DNA from: Bacillus sp. S3
Lineage (GTDB): Bacteria; Bacillota; Bacilli; Bacillales; Cytobacillaceae
Direction: 5' to 3'
DNA length: 64,000 nt
Assembly: GCF_005154805.1 (NCBI RefSeq)
Contig: NZ_CP039727.1
Coordinates: forward strand, 3,159,501-3,223,500
A program made the translations under genes and the position numbers. Of the stretch, positions 1 to 7,932 are shown in pieces (positions within the stretch are counted from its first letter, which is position 1; every line of letters starts with the position of its first letter). The notes under the pieces were generated by a model. It made no database searches. It was given only the letters and a program-made list of their open reading frames with translations, and was not told the DNA's origin.

Positions 1-1
1 T

Positions 2-1156
2 TTTTATGTTGGAGTGTACAAGGATGGCAATATTTTTCCAATCGGCCAAGTACTTTTCGGCTTTAAACCTGAAGAAAAGGATGCACTCAAACAAACGATT
101 AAACAAAATATGGTGAGTGAGGATGGGCAATTTATTTATGTTGAACCAGCGATTTGCCTCAAGGTAAAATATTTAGAACTCTATGATAATCAGCTGCGTG
201 AACCACACTTTGATCGATTCCGGTTTGATTTGAAGCCTATTGAATGCTCATATGACCGCTTTATCTTTGCACAGAAAAACCTACCCTCTGACTTGGATAT
301 TACCCACCCTGATAAACCATTATGGGAAGAGCATGCAATCCAGAAAGCGGATTATATCTTGTACTTACAAAAAATTTCACCGTACATGCTTCCGTTTTTA
401 ACGAATCGTTTGTTAACCGTCATTCGTTATCCTCATGGAATGTTTGGGGAAGCTTTTTACCAAAAAAATTGCCCCGATTATGCACCAGAATTTGTTCAAA
501 CATTTTTGGCTGATGGGATTGACTATATCGTATGCAATGATTTAAAAACCCTGATTTGGCTGGGGAATCAACTGGCGATTGAATTTCATGTCCCTTTTCA
601 AACCATTAACAGTAAAGGACCGAGCGAAATAGTTTTTGACTTAGACCCTCCCTCAAAGGACGCGTTTCCATTGGCAATAAAAGCGGCAATTTATATAAAG
701 GAAGTGCTTGATCAATTGAATTTAATCGGGTTCATCAAAACCTCAGGCAATAAAGGGTTGCAAATTTACCTTCCTCTCCAGGAAAATATTTATTCATATG
801 AAGAAACAAGACTATTTACAAGCTTTATTGCCGAATACTTAATCTCAAAGGATCCCGATTCATTTACGATTGAACGCTTGAAGAAAAATCGCGGAAATAG
901 ATTATATGTTGATTACGTGCAGCACAGTGAAGGAAAAACGATTGTGGCACCCTACTCCATGAGAGGGAACGAACATGCCGGCGTGGCCACTCCGCTTTAT
1001 TGGGAAGAAGTGCATGACAAGTTAGAACTCGTTTCCTTTAATATGGAAAATGCCCTTAACCGAATTCGCATTCAAGGGGATCCATTTAGCGATTATTTCC
1101 AAACAAAACAAGTCCAGCCGTTTGGACCGGTTCTAGATATACTAAAAAAAGGATAA
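2..1156 (+). CDS. ligD: DNA ligase D, C-terminal part (ligase OB fold plus polymerase domain), 5' truncated by window edge
   Basis: This is the 3' part of a bacterial NHEJ ligase D. The reading frame is open from base 2 (FYVGVYKDG) through the window edge, so the GTG at 14 is not a start. The first ~85 visible residues match the OB fold that closes an ATP-dependent ligase domain. The rest is an archaeo-eukaryotic primase-like polymerase domain with the metal-binding DLDPP motif near visible residue 210 and the KTSGNKGLQIYLP strand. Ligase followed by polymerase is the Bacillus (YkoU) order; mycobacterial LigD has the polymerase first. With Ku it would fill in and seal double-strand breaks, in Bacillus mainly in spores. 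Ku is not visible here. The stop lies in a terminator shared with dapF. Confidence 0.9.
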   Translation, partial: FYVGVYKDGNIFPIGQVLFGFKPEEKDALKQTIKQNMVSEDGQFIYVEPAICLKVKYLELYDNQLREPHFDRFRFDLKPIECSYDRFIFAQKNLPSDLDITHPDKPLWEEHAIQKADYILYLQKISPYMLPFLTNRLLTVIRYPHGMFGEAFYQKNCPDYAPEFVQTFLADGIDYIVCNDLKTLIWLGNQLAIEFHVPFQTINSKGPSEIVFDLDPPSKDAFPLAIKAAIYIKEVLDQLNLIGFIKTSGNKGLQIYLPLQENIYSYEETRLFTSFIAEYLISKDPDSFTIERLKKNRGNRLYVDYVQHSEGKTIVAPYSMRGNEHAGVATPLYWEEVHDKLELVSFNMENALNRIRIQGDPFSDYFQTKQVQPFGPVLDILKKG

Positions 1157-1175
1157 GGGCTAGACCTTATCCTTA
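1147..1175. terminator. Bidirectional intrinsic terminator between ligD and dapF
   Basis: AAGGATAAGG and CCTTATCCTT form a 10-bp stem around a 6-base loop, with A-rich and T-rich flanks on the two sides. The stem overlaps the last codons of both convergent genes. Confidence 0.75.
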
Positions 1176-2150
1176 CAACATCTTTTCTAAAAACTGCCCC
1201 GCTTCGGATTCGAGCAGCTTGTATGTCTCCTGTTCAGAAAACTCTTCTCGAGATATTAGTGAAAATGTTGCATCCTCAAGATTAATCATGACAGAAGCCT
1301 TGTAGAGGTAGGTAGCATTCCCAATCAAATCAATTGAATATTTTCCTTCAAATTCATGGACCACACATTGTACCCTGCCGCCATTATTATAAACATCAAT
1401 AACTTTCTCATTTTCATTTAATCCACTTAAACAAGATACAACCGAGGACGCCGACATCGCGGTACCACAAGCATTTGTAAACCCTACACCACGTTCAAAT
1501 GTTCTGACATAGATAGAGCCTGTTTGTAATGGCTTTACAAAGCTGACATTTACACCGTCCGGAAACAACGCATTCGGCCCATTTACTTTTTCACTTAACT
1601 GTCTTTGGATGTTAATTTGCAGTTGATCCGTTTCGACAATCGTAATTAAATGCGGATTCGGTACCGCAAGTGCTGTAAACCTTAACTCTTCGGACAGTTC
1701 TGCAATTCTTTCATTGAATAAAGTAGGCTTATTTAAATTTAGAGGCAGTGCCTTTAATTCAAACAACACTGGAGAAATTTCCACTTGGTACGTTTGAACA
1801 TCTTGAATGAGATCTTCTTGTTTACTTACCTTAAGATTAGCTTTCATTGTTTCAATTATCGCTTCAGTTAGGCCAAACTGTTCACAAACGACTCTAGCCA
1901 CAAGGCGAAGACCATTTCCACACATGGAAGCCTCAGAACCGTCTGCGTTAAACACACGCATTCTTGCTCTTGCACGATCACTCTTCATCACAAAAAGAAT
2001 CCCATCTGCTCCCAAATCAGACTGTCGATTACACAATAATCTAGCGAGATTCGCACGTTCGCTTTCAGAAAATGAATATCCATTTGTTAGTTCATCGATA
2101 ATAAGAAAATCATTACCTGAACCATGTCCTTTAATTAATTCAATTTGCAC
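1173..2150 (-). CDS. dapF: Diaminopimelate epimerase
   Basis: It interconverts LL- and meso-diaminopimelate for peptidoglycan and lysine synthesis in the cytosol. The protein opens with MQIELIKGHGSGNDF. The two catalytic cysteines of the family are present: Cys77 in MCGNG and Cys228 in NACGT. At 325 residues it is longer than the ~285-residue B. subtilis enzyme; the extra length is C-terminal. I chose the GTG at 2150 because a GGGGG ribosome binding site lies 8 bases upstream and the family N-terminus starts there. The frame stays open to 2195 without a better site. It follows a membrane-protein gene by 72 bases on the same strand. Confidence 0.92.
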   Translation of the reverse strand: MQIELIKGHGSGNDFLIIDELTNGYSFSESERANLARLLCNRQSDLGADGILFVMKSDRARARMRVFNADGSEASMCGNGLRLVARVVCEQFGLTEAIIETMKANLKVSKQEDLIQDVQTYQVEISPVLFELKALPLNLNKPTLFNERIAELSEELRFTALAVPNPHLITIVETDQLQINIQRQLSEKVNGPNALFPDGVNVSFVKPLQTGSIYVRTFERGVGFTNACGTAMSASSVVSCLSGLNENEKVIDVYNNGGRVQCVVHEFEGKYSIDLIGNATYLYKASVMINLEDATFSLISREEFSEQETYKLLESEAGQFLEKML

Positions 2151-2222
2151 AGTAAAACCCCCACAATTCATTGTTTCATCTATCATATCAAACAATGAAA
2201 ATGAGGGAAACTCTATAAACCG

Positions 2223-3008
2223 TTATCTTTCGATAAAATATTCGTTAATGAGAAAGGACATGCGAAGAAGCTTGTCATTTTCTGCAAGAGCCTCTTTGAA
2301 TGACAATACAGGAGTATTTGGTTCAGGAAACAGCAGACTCCATTCTAACGGCATCCAGCCTCTGCGAAGCCTCCCAACCTGCCGATGCTGAGTGTCCAGC
2401 ACTTGCTCATCCATAAAAACAGAAGATCCTTCGATTCCACCGACATATCCCCCGCAACCATCGAACAATTCCTTTTGGGATTTCTTCCAGCCTAAAACCT
2501 TTTTTTCTAAGCTGCCCAAAAGACGACTCTGCCGATCGTATACTTCAATCTTAATCGATTTTTCACCTTTTACTTTAAAGAATCCAAGCACTTCCTCGTC
2601 ATAATTGTAAAGGGCAAATGTTTTTGAAATCCTTAATCGCTTCCAGCCGTTTTTTTGGGTTTTTTTTATTATCCCTGCCAAATTGCCATTTGGAAAATAG
2701 AGGTGGACCTGTGATGATTGGGTATTCATGTAAAATACCAAGAGATGCTCTGCTTGTAATATTGATTGATTGATATTTTCCGATTCAAGGATATTTTTGC
2801 TGATTTCTATTGATTGCCGCATTCGATATAGGTAGATTTGAAAACTAATCAGGCTATAGATTAGAAATGGAATGGTCATAAGCATAATTTCACTATGCTT
2901 AATAATGGAAAGATTGATTGCAACAATCAAAATCGTTGGAACCAATGCTGCAATACTACCATTTAAGTTCAAATTAGCTGTATCCCGGTAATATTCATTT
3001 ATTCTCAT
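2223..3008 (-). CDS. Hypothetical membrane protein, 261 aa
   Basis: I do not recognise this protein. Two hydrophobic segments lie near the N-terminus (about residues 18-36 and 42-60), followed by a soluble basic domain of about 190 residues rich in beta-type segments. AAGGAG sits 8 bases before the ATG. It lies just upstream of dapF on the same strand, and no terminator is evident between the two, so they may be cotranscribed. No catalytic motif is visible. Confidence 0.7.
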   Translation of the reverse strand: MRINEYYRDTANLNLNGSIAALVPTILIVAINLSIIKHSEIMLMTIPFLIYSLISFQIYLYRMRQSIEISKNILESENINQSILQAEHLLVFYMNTQSSQVHLYFPNGNLAGIIKKTQKNGWKRLRISKTFALYNYDEEVLGFFKVKGEKSIKIEVYDRQSRLLGSLEKKVLGWKKSQKELFDGCGGYVGGIEGSSVFMDEQVLDTQHRQVGRLRRGWMPLEWSLLFPEPNTPVLSFKEALAENDKLLRMSFLINEYFIER

Positions 3009-3103
3009 TCTTTAAACTCCTTATCAATTCCTCTATTGACAGTTTATTTACTAGTAATCAAAAAAATGATAGAAGTTTTATAGTGTGGAACGAAAAGATT
3101 TTC

Positions 3104-3883
3104 CTAGGACGCTAATTCTTTTTTCTTAAAAATAATCACACTAAAAGATAACAATAATAAGATGCTGCCTCCTGCAATTAAACTAACTGGAACGAGATCA
3201 TCCGGAATACTATTATTTATCAGTATTTGATTCGCATAATTCGTAAGCTGTGCGGGACTCCAATCAAGCAGATTTGAAAGGGTACTGCTCACCAAATTTA
3301 CAACAATGACAGTCGCTAATGAGCAAAATCCGGCAATTCCAGGTGACAAGAGTGAAGCACTGAAAAACAGCGTTATGGTTAAAATCAACGAAAACCATAG
3401 ACCATAAAAAAAGTACGATTGGAAAAAGTCTGCAATTGGAATCCACTCAAATAATATACCAGTGTAATACCATGTGCTAAGGTAACCGATCAAAAAGGAA
3501 AACCACAATAACAATAGCGCCCCCGCCCATTTGGCGGTGACAAAGGAACGATAGGAAACAGGTTTTACTAAAATCATTGCCGCCACTCCACTTTTTCTTT
3601 CTGCGGCGATAATCCCCATCGTTGAAAAGACTATAATCAATACACCTAGTGTCGTATATTGTCCAAGCCCCTGAACTAACACTTCTCCGGCAGATGGCGT
3701 GGGAATCTTGATCACCGCACCTTCCGGCAAATTTCCGACTGAATCGAGAATTTGCGGCATGTAATACGTGGTAATTGGCTGTTGAACCCCCAGTAAAATA
3801 AAGGTAATCGGCACCCAAATCCATTTGAAATTTCTCCACATTTCTACTATCTCTTTTTGCAGCAATGTCAGCCATTGGTTCAT
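3104..3883 (-). CDS. ABC-2 type exporter permease (YxlG-like)
   Basis: This is the membrane subunit of an ABC exporter. It has about six hydrophobic segments in 259 residues and the ABC-2 arrangement, including the TMGIIAAERKSG cytoplasmic turn typical of the NatB/YxlG group. Its ATG overlaps the TGA of the upstream ATPase gene (ATGA at 3880-3883), so the pair is translationally coupled. With the ATPase and the small PLDc_N-like protein it reproduces the yxlE-yxlF-yxlG end of the B. subtilis sigY operon. The substrate is unknown. Confidence 0.85.
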   Translation of the reverse strand: MNQWLTLLQKEIVEMWRNFKWIWVPITFILLGVQQPITTYYMPQILDSVGNLPEGAVIKIPTPSAGEVLVQGLGQYTTLGVLIIVFSTMGIIAAERKSGVAAMILVKPVSYRSFVTAKWAGALLLLWFSFLIGYLSTWYYTGILFEWIPIADFFQSYFFYGLWFSLILTITLFFSASLLSPGIAGFCSLATVIVVNLVSSTLSNLLDWSPAQLTNYANQILINNSIPDDLVPVSLIAGGSILLLLSFSVIIFKKKELAS

Positions 3884-4788
3884 TTCCCCACCACCTTCAT
3901 AAACACGTCTTCAAGGGTCATACTGCTTATTTCAAATTTCTCAAGCGGCAAATTTTGTTCCGAAATCCGCTTTAAAAATGACTGCCTTGCCAGGGCAATA
4001 TTTTCCACAAAAATGCTGACCCGATTTCCTTCGTTCCTAAGAGATTGTGTTAATTCATCCGATGTGAAGATTGAACTATAATCTTCGGCTTTTCCTCTGA
4101 AGTATAAGTCAATTTTTGCTTGCTGATGTCGCTCTCGAAGCTCTGCCATGGTTCCTGATTCAACAATTTCTCCGTTATGTAGAAACAGAATTTTGTCACA
4201 AACCTCTTCAGCATCGCTTAAAATATGAGTTGAAAATAATATGGTTGTTTCTTTTTTTAATCCCTCGAGCAGATCTAGAACTTCCCTCCTGCCTATTGGA
4301 TCCAGGGCAGAGACAGGTTCATCCAGCATGATTAGCTGTGGTCGATGAATTAAGGCTTGGGCAATACCTAACCGTTGCTTCATCCCTCCGGAATATTTAC
4401 CAACCTTACGGTTTTTCGCATCTAAAATGCCTACAAGCTGCAGTAGTTCCAGGGATCGCTCTTTCGCTTCTTTTCCGGTTAAGCCCGCTAATTTACCTAC
4501 ATATACTAAAAATTCAAGACCGGACATCCACTCGTAAAACACTGGAAACTGTGGAAGATATCCAATTAAATCACGGATATCCTCGTTTTTTTTCGATTTG
4601 GTAAAGTTAATTCTTCCACTCGTCGGATTCATTAGTCCCGAAAGCATTCTTAGTGTGGTTGTTTTTCCCGCACCATTAGGGCCTAATAAAGCAATACATT
4701 TTCCTTTTTCTAATGTAAAATCAAGCCCTTTTATCACCTCTATCCCTTGAAAGCTCTTTTTTAAACCTGTAATTTGAATAAGAGGCAT
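3880..4788 (-). CDS. ABC transporter ATP-binding protein (YxlF-like)
   Basis: This is the ATPase of the adjoining ABC exporter, 302 residues. Walker A is GPNGAGKTT near residue 37, the signature is YSGGMKQRL near 133, and Walker B is LIMLDEPVSALD near 153. A C-terminal extension of about 85 residues follows the switch His, as in the YxlF/NatA group. The ATG overlaps the TGA of the upstream small gene by one base, and GGAGAAG lies in front. The partner permease follows with an ATGA overlap. Confidence 0.9.
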   Translation of the reverse strand: MPLIQITGLKKSFQGIEVIKGLDFTLEKGKCIALLGPNGAGKTTTLRMLSGLMNPTSGRINFTKSKKNEDIRDLIGYLPQFPVFYEWMSGLEFLVYVGKLAGLTGKEAKERSLELLQLVGILDAKNRKVGKYSGGMKQRLGIAQALIHRPQLIMLDEPVSALDPIGRREVLDLLEGLKKETTILFSTHILSDAEEVCDKILFLHNGEIVESGTMAELRERHQQAKIDLYFRGKAEDYSSIFTSDELTQSLRNEGNRVSIFVENIALARQSFLKRISEQNLPLEKFEISSMTLEDVFMKVVGK

Positions 4789-4985
4789 CAGTTACTTCTC
4801 CTTCCAATCACAAAATAAAGGATGGGGCCAATGATATTGATGAATAAAATAATTAGTGCCCATAACCACTTTGGCCCATTTGTTTTTTCAATTTTAACAA
4901 GATCAATAATGGCAATAATCAGTAATATAAGTTGGATAATAACGATTGGCGCGATAATCGGCAAATAACTTCCTAGAGATTCCAT
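4788..4985 (-). CDS. Small PLDc_N-type membrane protein (YxlE-like), 65 aa
   Basis: The protein has two transmembrane segments with the PLDc_N pattern, including the central IDLVKIEKTNGPKWLWALI stretch. In B. subtilis the homologous YxlE helps hold down SigY activity with YxlD. I start it at the ATG at 4985 because AGGGGG lies 7 bases upstream; the frame extends to 5021, but that would put the start inside the promoter. It is the first gene of a three-gene operon. No sigY, yxlC or yxlD homologue lies beside it, which is odd for this gene set. Confidence 0.75.
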   Translation of the reverse strand: MESLGSYLPIIAPIVIIQLILLIIAIIDLVKIEKTNGPKWLWALIILFINIIGPILYFVIGRRSN

Positions 4986-5023
4986 GTTCTTTCCCCCTAA
5001 TTTTTCTTCTCTTTCATTCATAT

Positions 5024-5048
5024 GACGTTCGAACTAGAAAAACGTTCA
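5024..5048 (-). promoter_or_regulatory. ECF sigma (SigY-like) promoter of the yxlEFG-like operon
   Basis: On the minus strand TGAACG, 15 bases and CGTC are found immediately upstream of the yxlE-like gene. This is close to the autoregulatory SigY promoter of B. subtilis (TGAACG, about 16 bases, CGTC). A transcription start near 5016 would leave a leader of about 30 bases. Confidence 0.6.
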
Positions 5049-5049
5049 A

Positions 5050-5077
5050 AAACCCGGCAAAAATTTTTGCCGGGTTT
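5050..5077 (-). terminator. Intrinsic terminator of the DUF4870 gene
   Basis: AAACCCGGCAAAAA pairs with the following TTTTTGCCGGGTTT, giving a long perfect hairpin 12 bases after the stop of the DUF4870 gene. It lies immediately upstream of the ECF-type promoter and insulates that operon. Confidence 0.8.
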
Positions 5078-5089
5078 CAAAATATGTTT

Positions 5090-5413
5090 TTATTTAATTA
5101 GCCTGAAAATAAACGGAAATTGATATTCTTTCCCCTCGTATGCTCTAACGGCTGCGATAATACTAAAAATAAGTGCTGCAACTCCAAGTGCCCATAGAAG
5201 AAAAATACCGATAATGACCAGAGTTAAGATTCCTGCTACCACTGAATAAACCAAATAGGAAATAAAGAAATTAAAATACTCTTTCCCATGATAGTCAATA
5301 AATGTTGACTCATCCTTTTTTATTAACCAAATAATCAGCGGAGCTAAAATGGGGAAAAATAAGCTCAGCACATACAAACCGGCAGCCATTAACCTTTCTT
5401 CACTTTTAATCAT
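5090..5413 (-). CDS. DUF4870 membrane protein, 107 aa
   Basis: This is a small membrane protein of the DUF4870 (Tic20-like) family. It has three or four hydrophobic segments, and between the first two is the conserved FIDYHGKEYFNFFISY stretch. The start at 5413 (MIKSEERLM) is preferred because GGAGG lies 8 bases upstream; the ATG at 5419 is too close to it. It is monocistronic, with its own terminator. The family's function is unknown. Confidence 0.85.
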   Translation of the reverse strand: MIKSEERLMAAGLYVLSLFFPILAPLIIWLIKKDESTFIDYHGKEYFNFFISYLVYSVVAGILTLVIIGIFLLWALGVAALIFSIIAAVRAYEGKEYQFPFIFRLIK

Positions 5414-5600
5414 GATCATTTCCTCCATTGGAAATATTTTTCCTTACCTTATTATTTACGCAACGTTTCATTAAAGGTTTCATCAATTACAAAAAATTCC
5501 GCCAAAATATTTAAAAGCAACCTATTCCCGTCTTTTCCTTAGGCACATATGTTGCTAAAATAGATAAAATATAGTTAACAACATAAGGAAAGGTTTTATT

Positions 5601-6728
5601 ATGACAAAAATACTTTTAAAAAATGCCAATGTTTATCCGGTTACATCCAAACCGCTTAAAAATATCGATGTCCTGATTGAAACTGGAAAAATAAAAAAAA
5701 TCGGTCGAAATCTTACGTCTGATTTATCTGTAACGATTATAGACTGCCGCGGTTATTATCTTTTTCCGGGATTTATTGATGTTCATACACATTTAGGACT
5801 TTATGATGAGGGTACTGGGTGGGCCGGAAATGATGCAAACGAAACAGCAGAAGCCCTCACACCACATATCCGAGCCATTGATGGGGTCTATCCATTGGAT
5901 CCCGCGTTTACTGATACAGTTAAAAGCGGAATTACTACCGTACACGTTATGCCTGGAAGTGCTAATGTAATTGGGGGAACCACTTCTGTAATCAAAACTA
6001 CTGGAAAAAATATAAAAAAAATGCTCGTACAGGAAATTGCCGGATTAAAAATTGCTTTAGGTGAAAACCCAAAAAGAATTCACAGTAACGGCAATAGTCA
6101 TTCCATCACTAGAATGGGAATTATGGGGATGCTTAGAGAAGCATTCTACCAAGCTATCCATGCTGATGACCCTGAAGAACTGAGAATTGCACCGATTGTT
6201 ATGGCACTAAAAAGGGAAATACCGGTAAGAATCCATGCACACCGAGCAGATGATATTATCACTGCATTAAGGTTCGCCGAAGAATTTAATCTGGATTTAC
6301 GAATTGAGCATTGCACCGAAGGACATTTAATTGCCGGTGAATTAGCTGAAATCGATTTAAAGGTTTCCGTTGGGCCCACACTGACTAGAAGATCAAAAGT
6401 CGAATTAAAAAATAAAACCTGGAAGACATATCAGGAATTGACCGATCACGGTGTCGAAGTGTCGATTACGACAGATCATCCATACACACCAATCCAATAC
6501 TTAAATATTTGTGCAAGCTTAGCTGTCCGAGAAGGATTAGCAGAGCAAAAAGCACTTGAGGGCATTACCATTCTACCGGCAAGAAATTTAAAAATTGACG
6601 ATAAGGTTGGCAGTATCGAGGAAGGGAAAGATGCGGATTTAGTCCTCTGGAGCCATCATCCTTTCCATTATCTCTCAAAGCCAAAATGGACGATGATTGG
6701 CGGCGAATTTGTTTATATCGAAACGTAG
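5601..6728 (+). CDS. Amidohydrolase family protein (imidazolonepropionase-like)
   Basis: This is a metal-dependent hydrolase of the amidohydrolase superfamily, 375 residues, with no visible signal peptide. The metal-binding FIDVHTHLG motif is near residue 61. HAH and EHC motifs near 213 and 235 supply further ligands, and TTDHP near 293 supplies the catalytic Asp. The C-terminal beta-sandwich ends with the EEGKDADLVLW signature. AAGGAAAGG lies 8 bases before the ATG. The substrate cannot be read from sequence; related Bacillus proteins are only annotated as amidohydrolases. It is probably monocistronic, followed by the leader region of the next gene. Confidence 0.85.
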   Translation: MTKILLKNANVYPVTSKPLKNIDVLIETGKIKKIGRNLTSDLSVTIIDCRGYYLFPGFIDVHTHLGLYDEGTGWAGNDANETAEALTPHIRAIDGVYPLDPAFTDTVKSGITTVHVMPGSANVIGGTTSVIKTTGKNIKKMLVQEIAGLKIALGENPKRIHSNGNSHSITRMGIMGMLREAFYQAIHADDPEELRIAPIVMALKREIPVRIHAHRADDIITALRFAEEFNLDLRIEHCTEGHLIAGELAEIDLKVSVGPTLTRRSKVELKNKTWKTYQELTDHGVEVSITTDHPYTPIQYLNICASLAVREGLAEQKALEGITILPARNLKIDDKVGSIEEGKDADLVLWSHHPFHYLSKPKWTMIGGEFVYIET

Positions 6729-6839
6729 AAATTTGTTGAAAATTGGTAAAAAATATTATCGAAAAACTGACAAAAAAACTATTTATTTTTTTCTCATTTT
6801 CTTGTATTATACTCTAAGTGAAACTGTTTTAGACCTGAA

Positions 6840-7030
6840 AATCTATGGGGGTTTACGAACATAATTCTGTTAACAAAAAAAATGAAATAGGGAAGGCAAA
6901 TGGTGCGCCACCAGTTATTCTGGTTCTAGTGGGTTCGATTCCCACCCCGAAATTTTTTACGTAACTTTATAAAAAATTTCGAGGGTGGGCCGCTACTTCT
7001 AACGTGGGATCGGTATGCCCTAATGGAGGG
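6840..7030 (+). ncRNA. Structured 5' leader with upstream ORF ahead of the GNAT gene (candidate translational attenuator)
   Basis: This 308-base gap holds a leader with several mutually exclusive pairs. GTGGG (6929-6933) can pair with CCCAC (6941-6945). CCCACCC (6941-6947) can pair instead with GGGTGGG (6983-6989), extended by a 10-bp CGAAATTTTT/AAAAATTTCG stem. AGGG (6982-6985) can pair with CCCT (7018-7021). CCCT can also pair with AGGG in the Shine-Dalgarno GGAGGG (7025-7030). A 9-codon ORF starts at 6900 and stops on the first segment. I know no riboswitch class with this layout. The upstream AT-rich stretch has TATTAT/TATACT (6805-6813), a weak -10 candidate. Confidence 0.55.
6900..6929 (+). 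CDS. Putative 9-aa leader peptide
   Basis: The ATG at 6900 opens a nine-residue ORF (MVRHQLFWF) ending in TAG at 6927-6929. TAGGGAAGG lies 3-4 bases upstream and could serve as ribosome binding site. The stop codon shares its last base with the first arm of the leader hairpin, so a ribosome on this ORF would block that arm. This resembles erm/cat-type translational attenuators in layout; the peptide itself matches none that I know. It could also be a chance ORF. Confidence 0.4.
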   Translation: MVRHQLFWF

Positions 7031-7036
7031 ATTCTC

Positions 7037-7597
7037 ATGTTGAAGAAACGTGATCTTCATGACAGCCACACATTGTACGAATTAATGACGCACCCTGATG
7101 TCTTCCCTTTTGTACGTCAAAAAGCTGATTCCTATGAAGAATTCATTTTTATAACAAAGCAAACAATTGAAGCTGAAGAGCGCGGTGAATGTATTTCACG
7201 GACGATTCTCGATGAATGGGGTTCACCAATTGGTACAATTAACTTATATGATATTGAAAATCAAGCTGGTTTTTTAGGAACATGGCTGGGGAAGCCTTTT
7301 CATGGCAAAGGGTATAACAGCCCTGCCAAAGATGCCTTTTTTCAAGAACTATTTTACGAAGCAGGGATCGAGATAGTTTTTATGCGAATCCGAAAAGTAA
7401 ATATCCGCTCCATTAAGGCCGCGGAAAAACTACCATATGTTGTGAAAGCGAATGAAACAAGAAGTTCCATTTATCAGCAATTGAACGCTAACGGTGAAGT
7501 GTATGATTTATACGAAATTCCAAAAGATTTGTATACCTTTCATCTGTTACGAACCGGCTCCCAACAAACGGATTCTTCTCATTTGTTAGAAGCATAA
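7037..7597 (+). CDS. GNAT family N-acetyltransferase
   Basis: This is a GNAT acetyltransferase of the RimJ/RimL type, 186 residues. The acetyl-CoA binding loop is in FLGTWLGKPFHGKGYNSPAK (about residues 79-98), and the following RIRKVNIRSIKAAEKL helix is typical. The start at 7037 has GGAGGG 6 bases upstream. The longer frame, starting with a GTG at 7004, would run through the leader hairpins. Substrate unknown: ribosomal protein, small molecule or drug. The structured leader with an upstream ORF is the reason to consider an inducible resistance role; this is inference. Confidence 0.85.
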   Translation: MLKKRDLHDSHTLYELMTHPDVFPFVRQKADSYEEFIFITKQTIEAEERGECISRTILDEWGSPIGTINLYDIENQAGFLGTWLGKPFHGKGYNSPAKDAFFQELFYEAGIEIVFMRIRKVNIRSIKAAEKLPYVVKANETRSSIYQQLNANGEVYDLYEIPKDLYTFHLLRTGSQQTDSSHLLEA

Positions 7598-7628
7598 AAA
7601 GCAATCGGCCAATGCCGATTGCTTTTAT
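7596..7628 (+). terminator. Intrinsic terminator of the GNAT gene
   Basis: AAAAGCAATCGGC and GCCGATTGCTTTT form a 13-bp stem with a CAAT loop directly after the stop codon, followed by a T-rich tail. Confidence 0.85.
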
Positions 7629-7652
7629 TTATACTTAAAAAATGATTTCCTA

Positions 7653-7811
7653 TTATTCCAATACATTTTGTTCAATGGTTTCATTTACATCACTAAGACC
7701 CATTTGGAGCAAAAAATCTTCTAATTCCTCATTTGTCAATGTTTCAAAGCGGCCATCATGAAAAAACACTTGGGTTTGATTTGGATTGATTCTATTCATG
7801 TTAAAACTCAT
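7653..7811 (-). CDS. Small acidic protein, 52 aa, unknown
   Basis: The ORF has a strong ribosome binding site, AAAGGAG, 8 bases before the ATG. It encodes an acidic, hydrophilic protein (MSFNMNRINPNQTQVFFHDG at the start; ETLTNEELEDFLLQMG in the middle). No Cys, membrane segment or signal peptide is visible. The helical acidic segment resembles small regulatory or sporulation peptides of Bacillaceae, but I do not recognise it. It stands alone between two convergent or divergent neighbours. Confidence 0.6.
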   Translation of the reverse strand: MSFNMNRINPNQTQVFFHDGRFETLTNEELEDFLLQMGLSDVNETIEQNVLE

Positions 7812-7932
7812 TTTTCTTTGCTCCTTTCATAGATGATTACTCTCTATTATCCACAAAAGCAACAGATTTCATTCCTGAAAATCGAATAGTTAGAAAAATG
7901 ATAAAATCATGCCTTGTTTACTGCTCTTTAAG

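Noticed and set aside
6929..6945. A tRNA T-arm look-alike (GTGGG TTCGATT CCCAC)
   Set aside because: The 5-bp stem and 7-base loop fit a T-arm exactly, but there is no matching acceptor, D or anticodon arm (the 3' CCCGAAA has no partner upstream). It is better explained as one of the alternative hairpins of the GNAT leader.
6970..7021. A T-box riboswitch, because of AGGGTGGGCCGC
   Set aside because: It resembles AGGGTGGNACCGCG only in part; there is no Stem I with specifier loop and the downstream gene is not an amino-acid gene.
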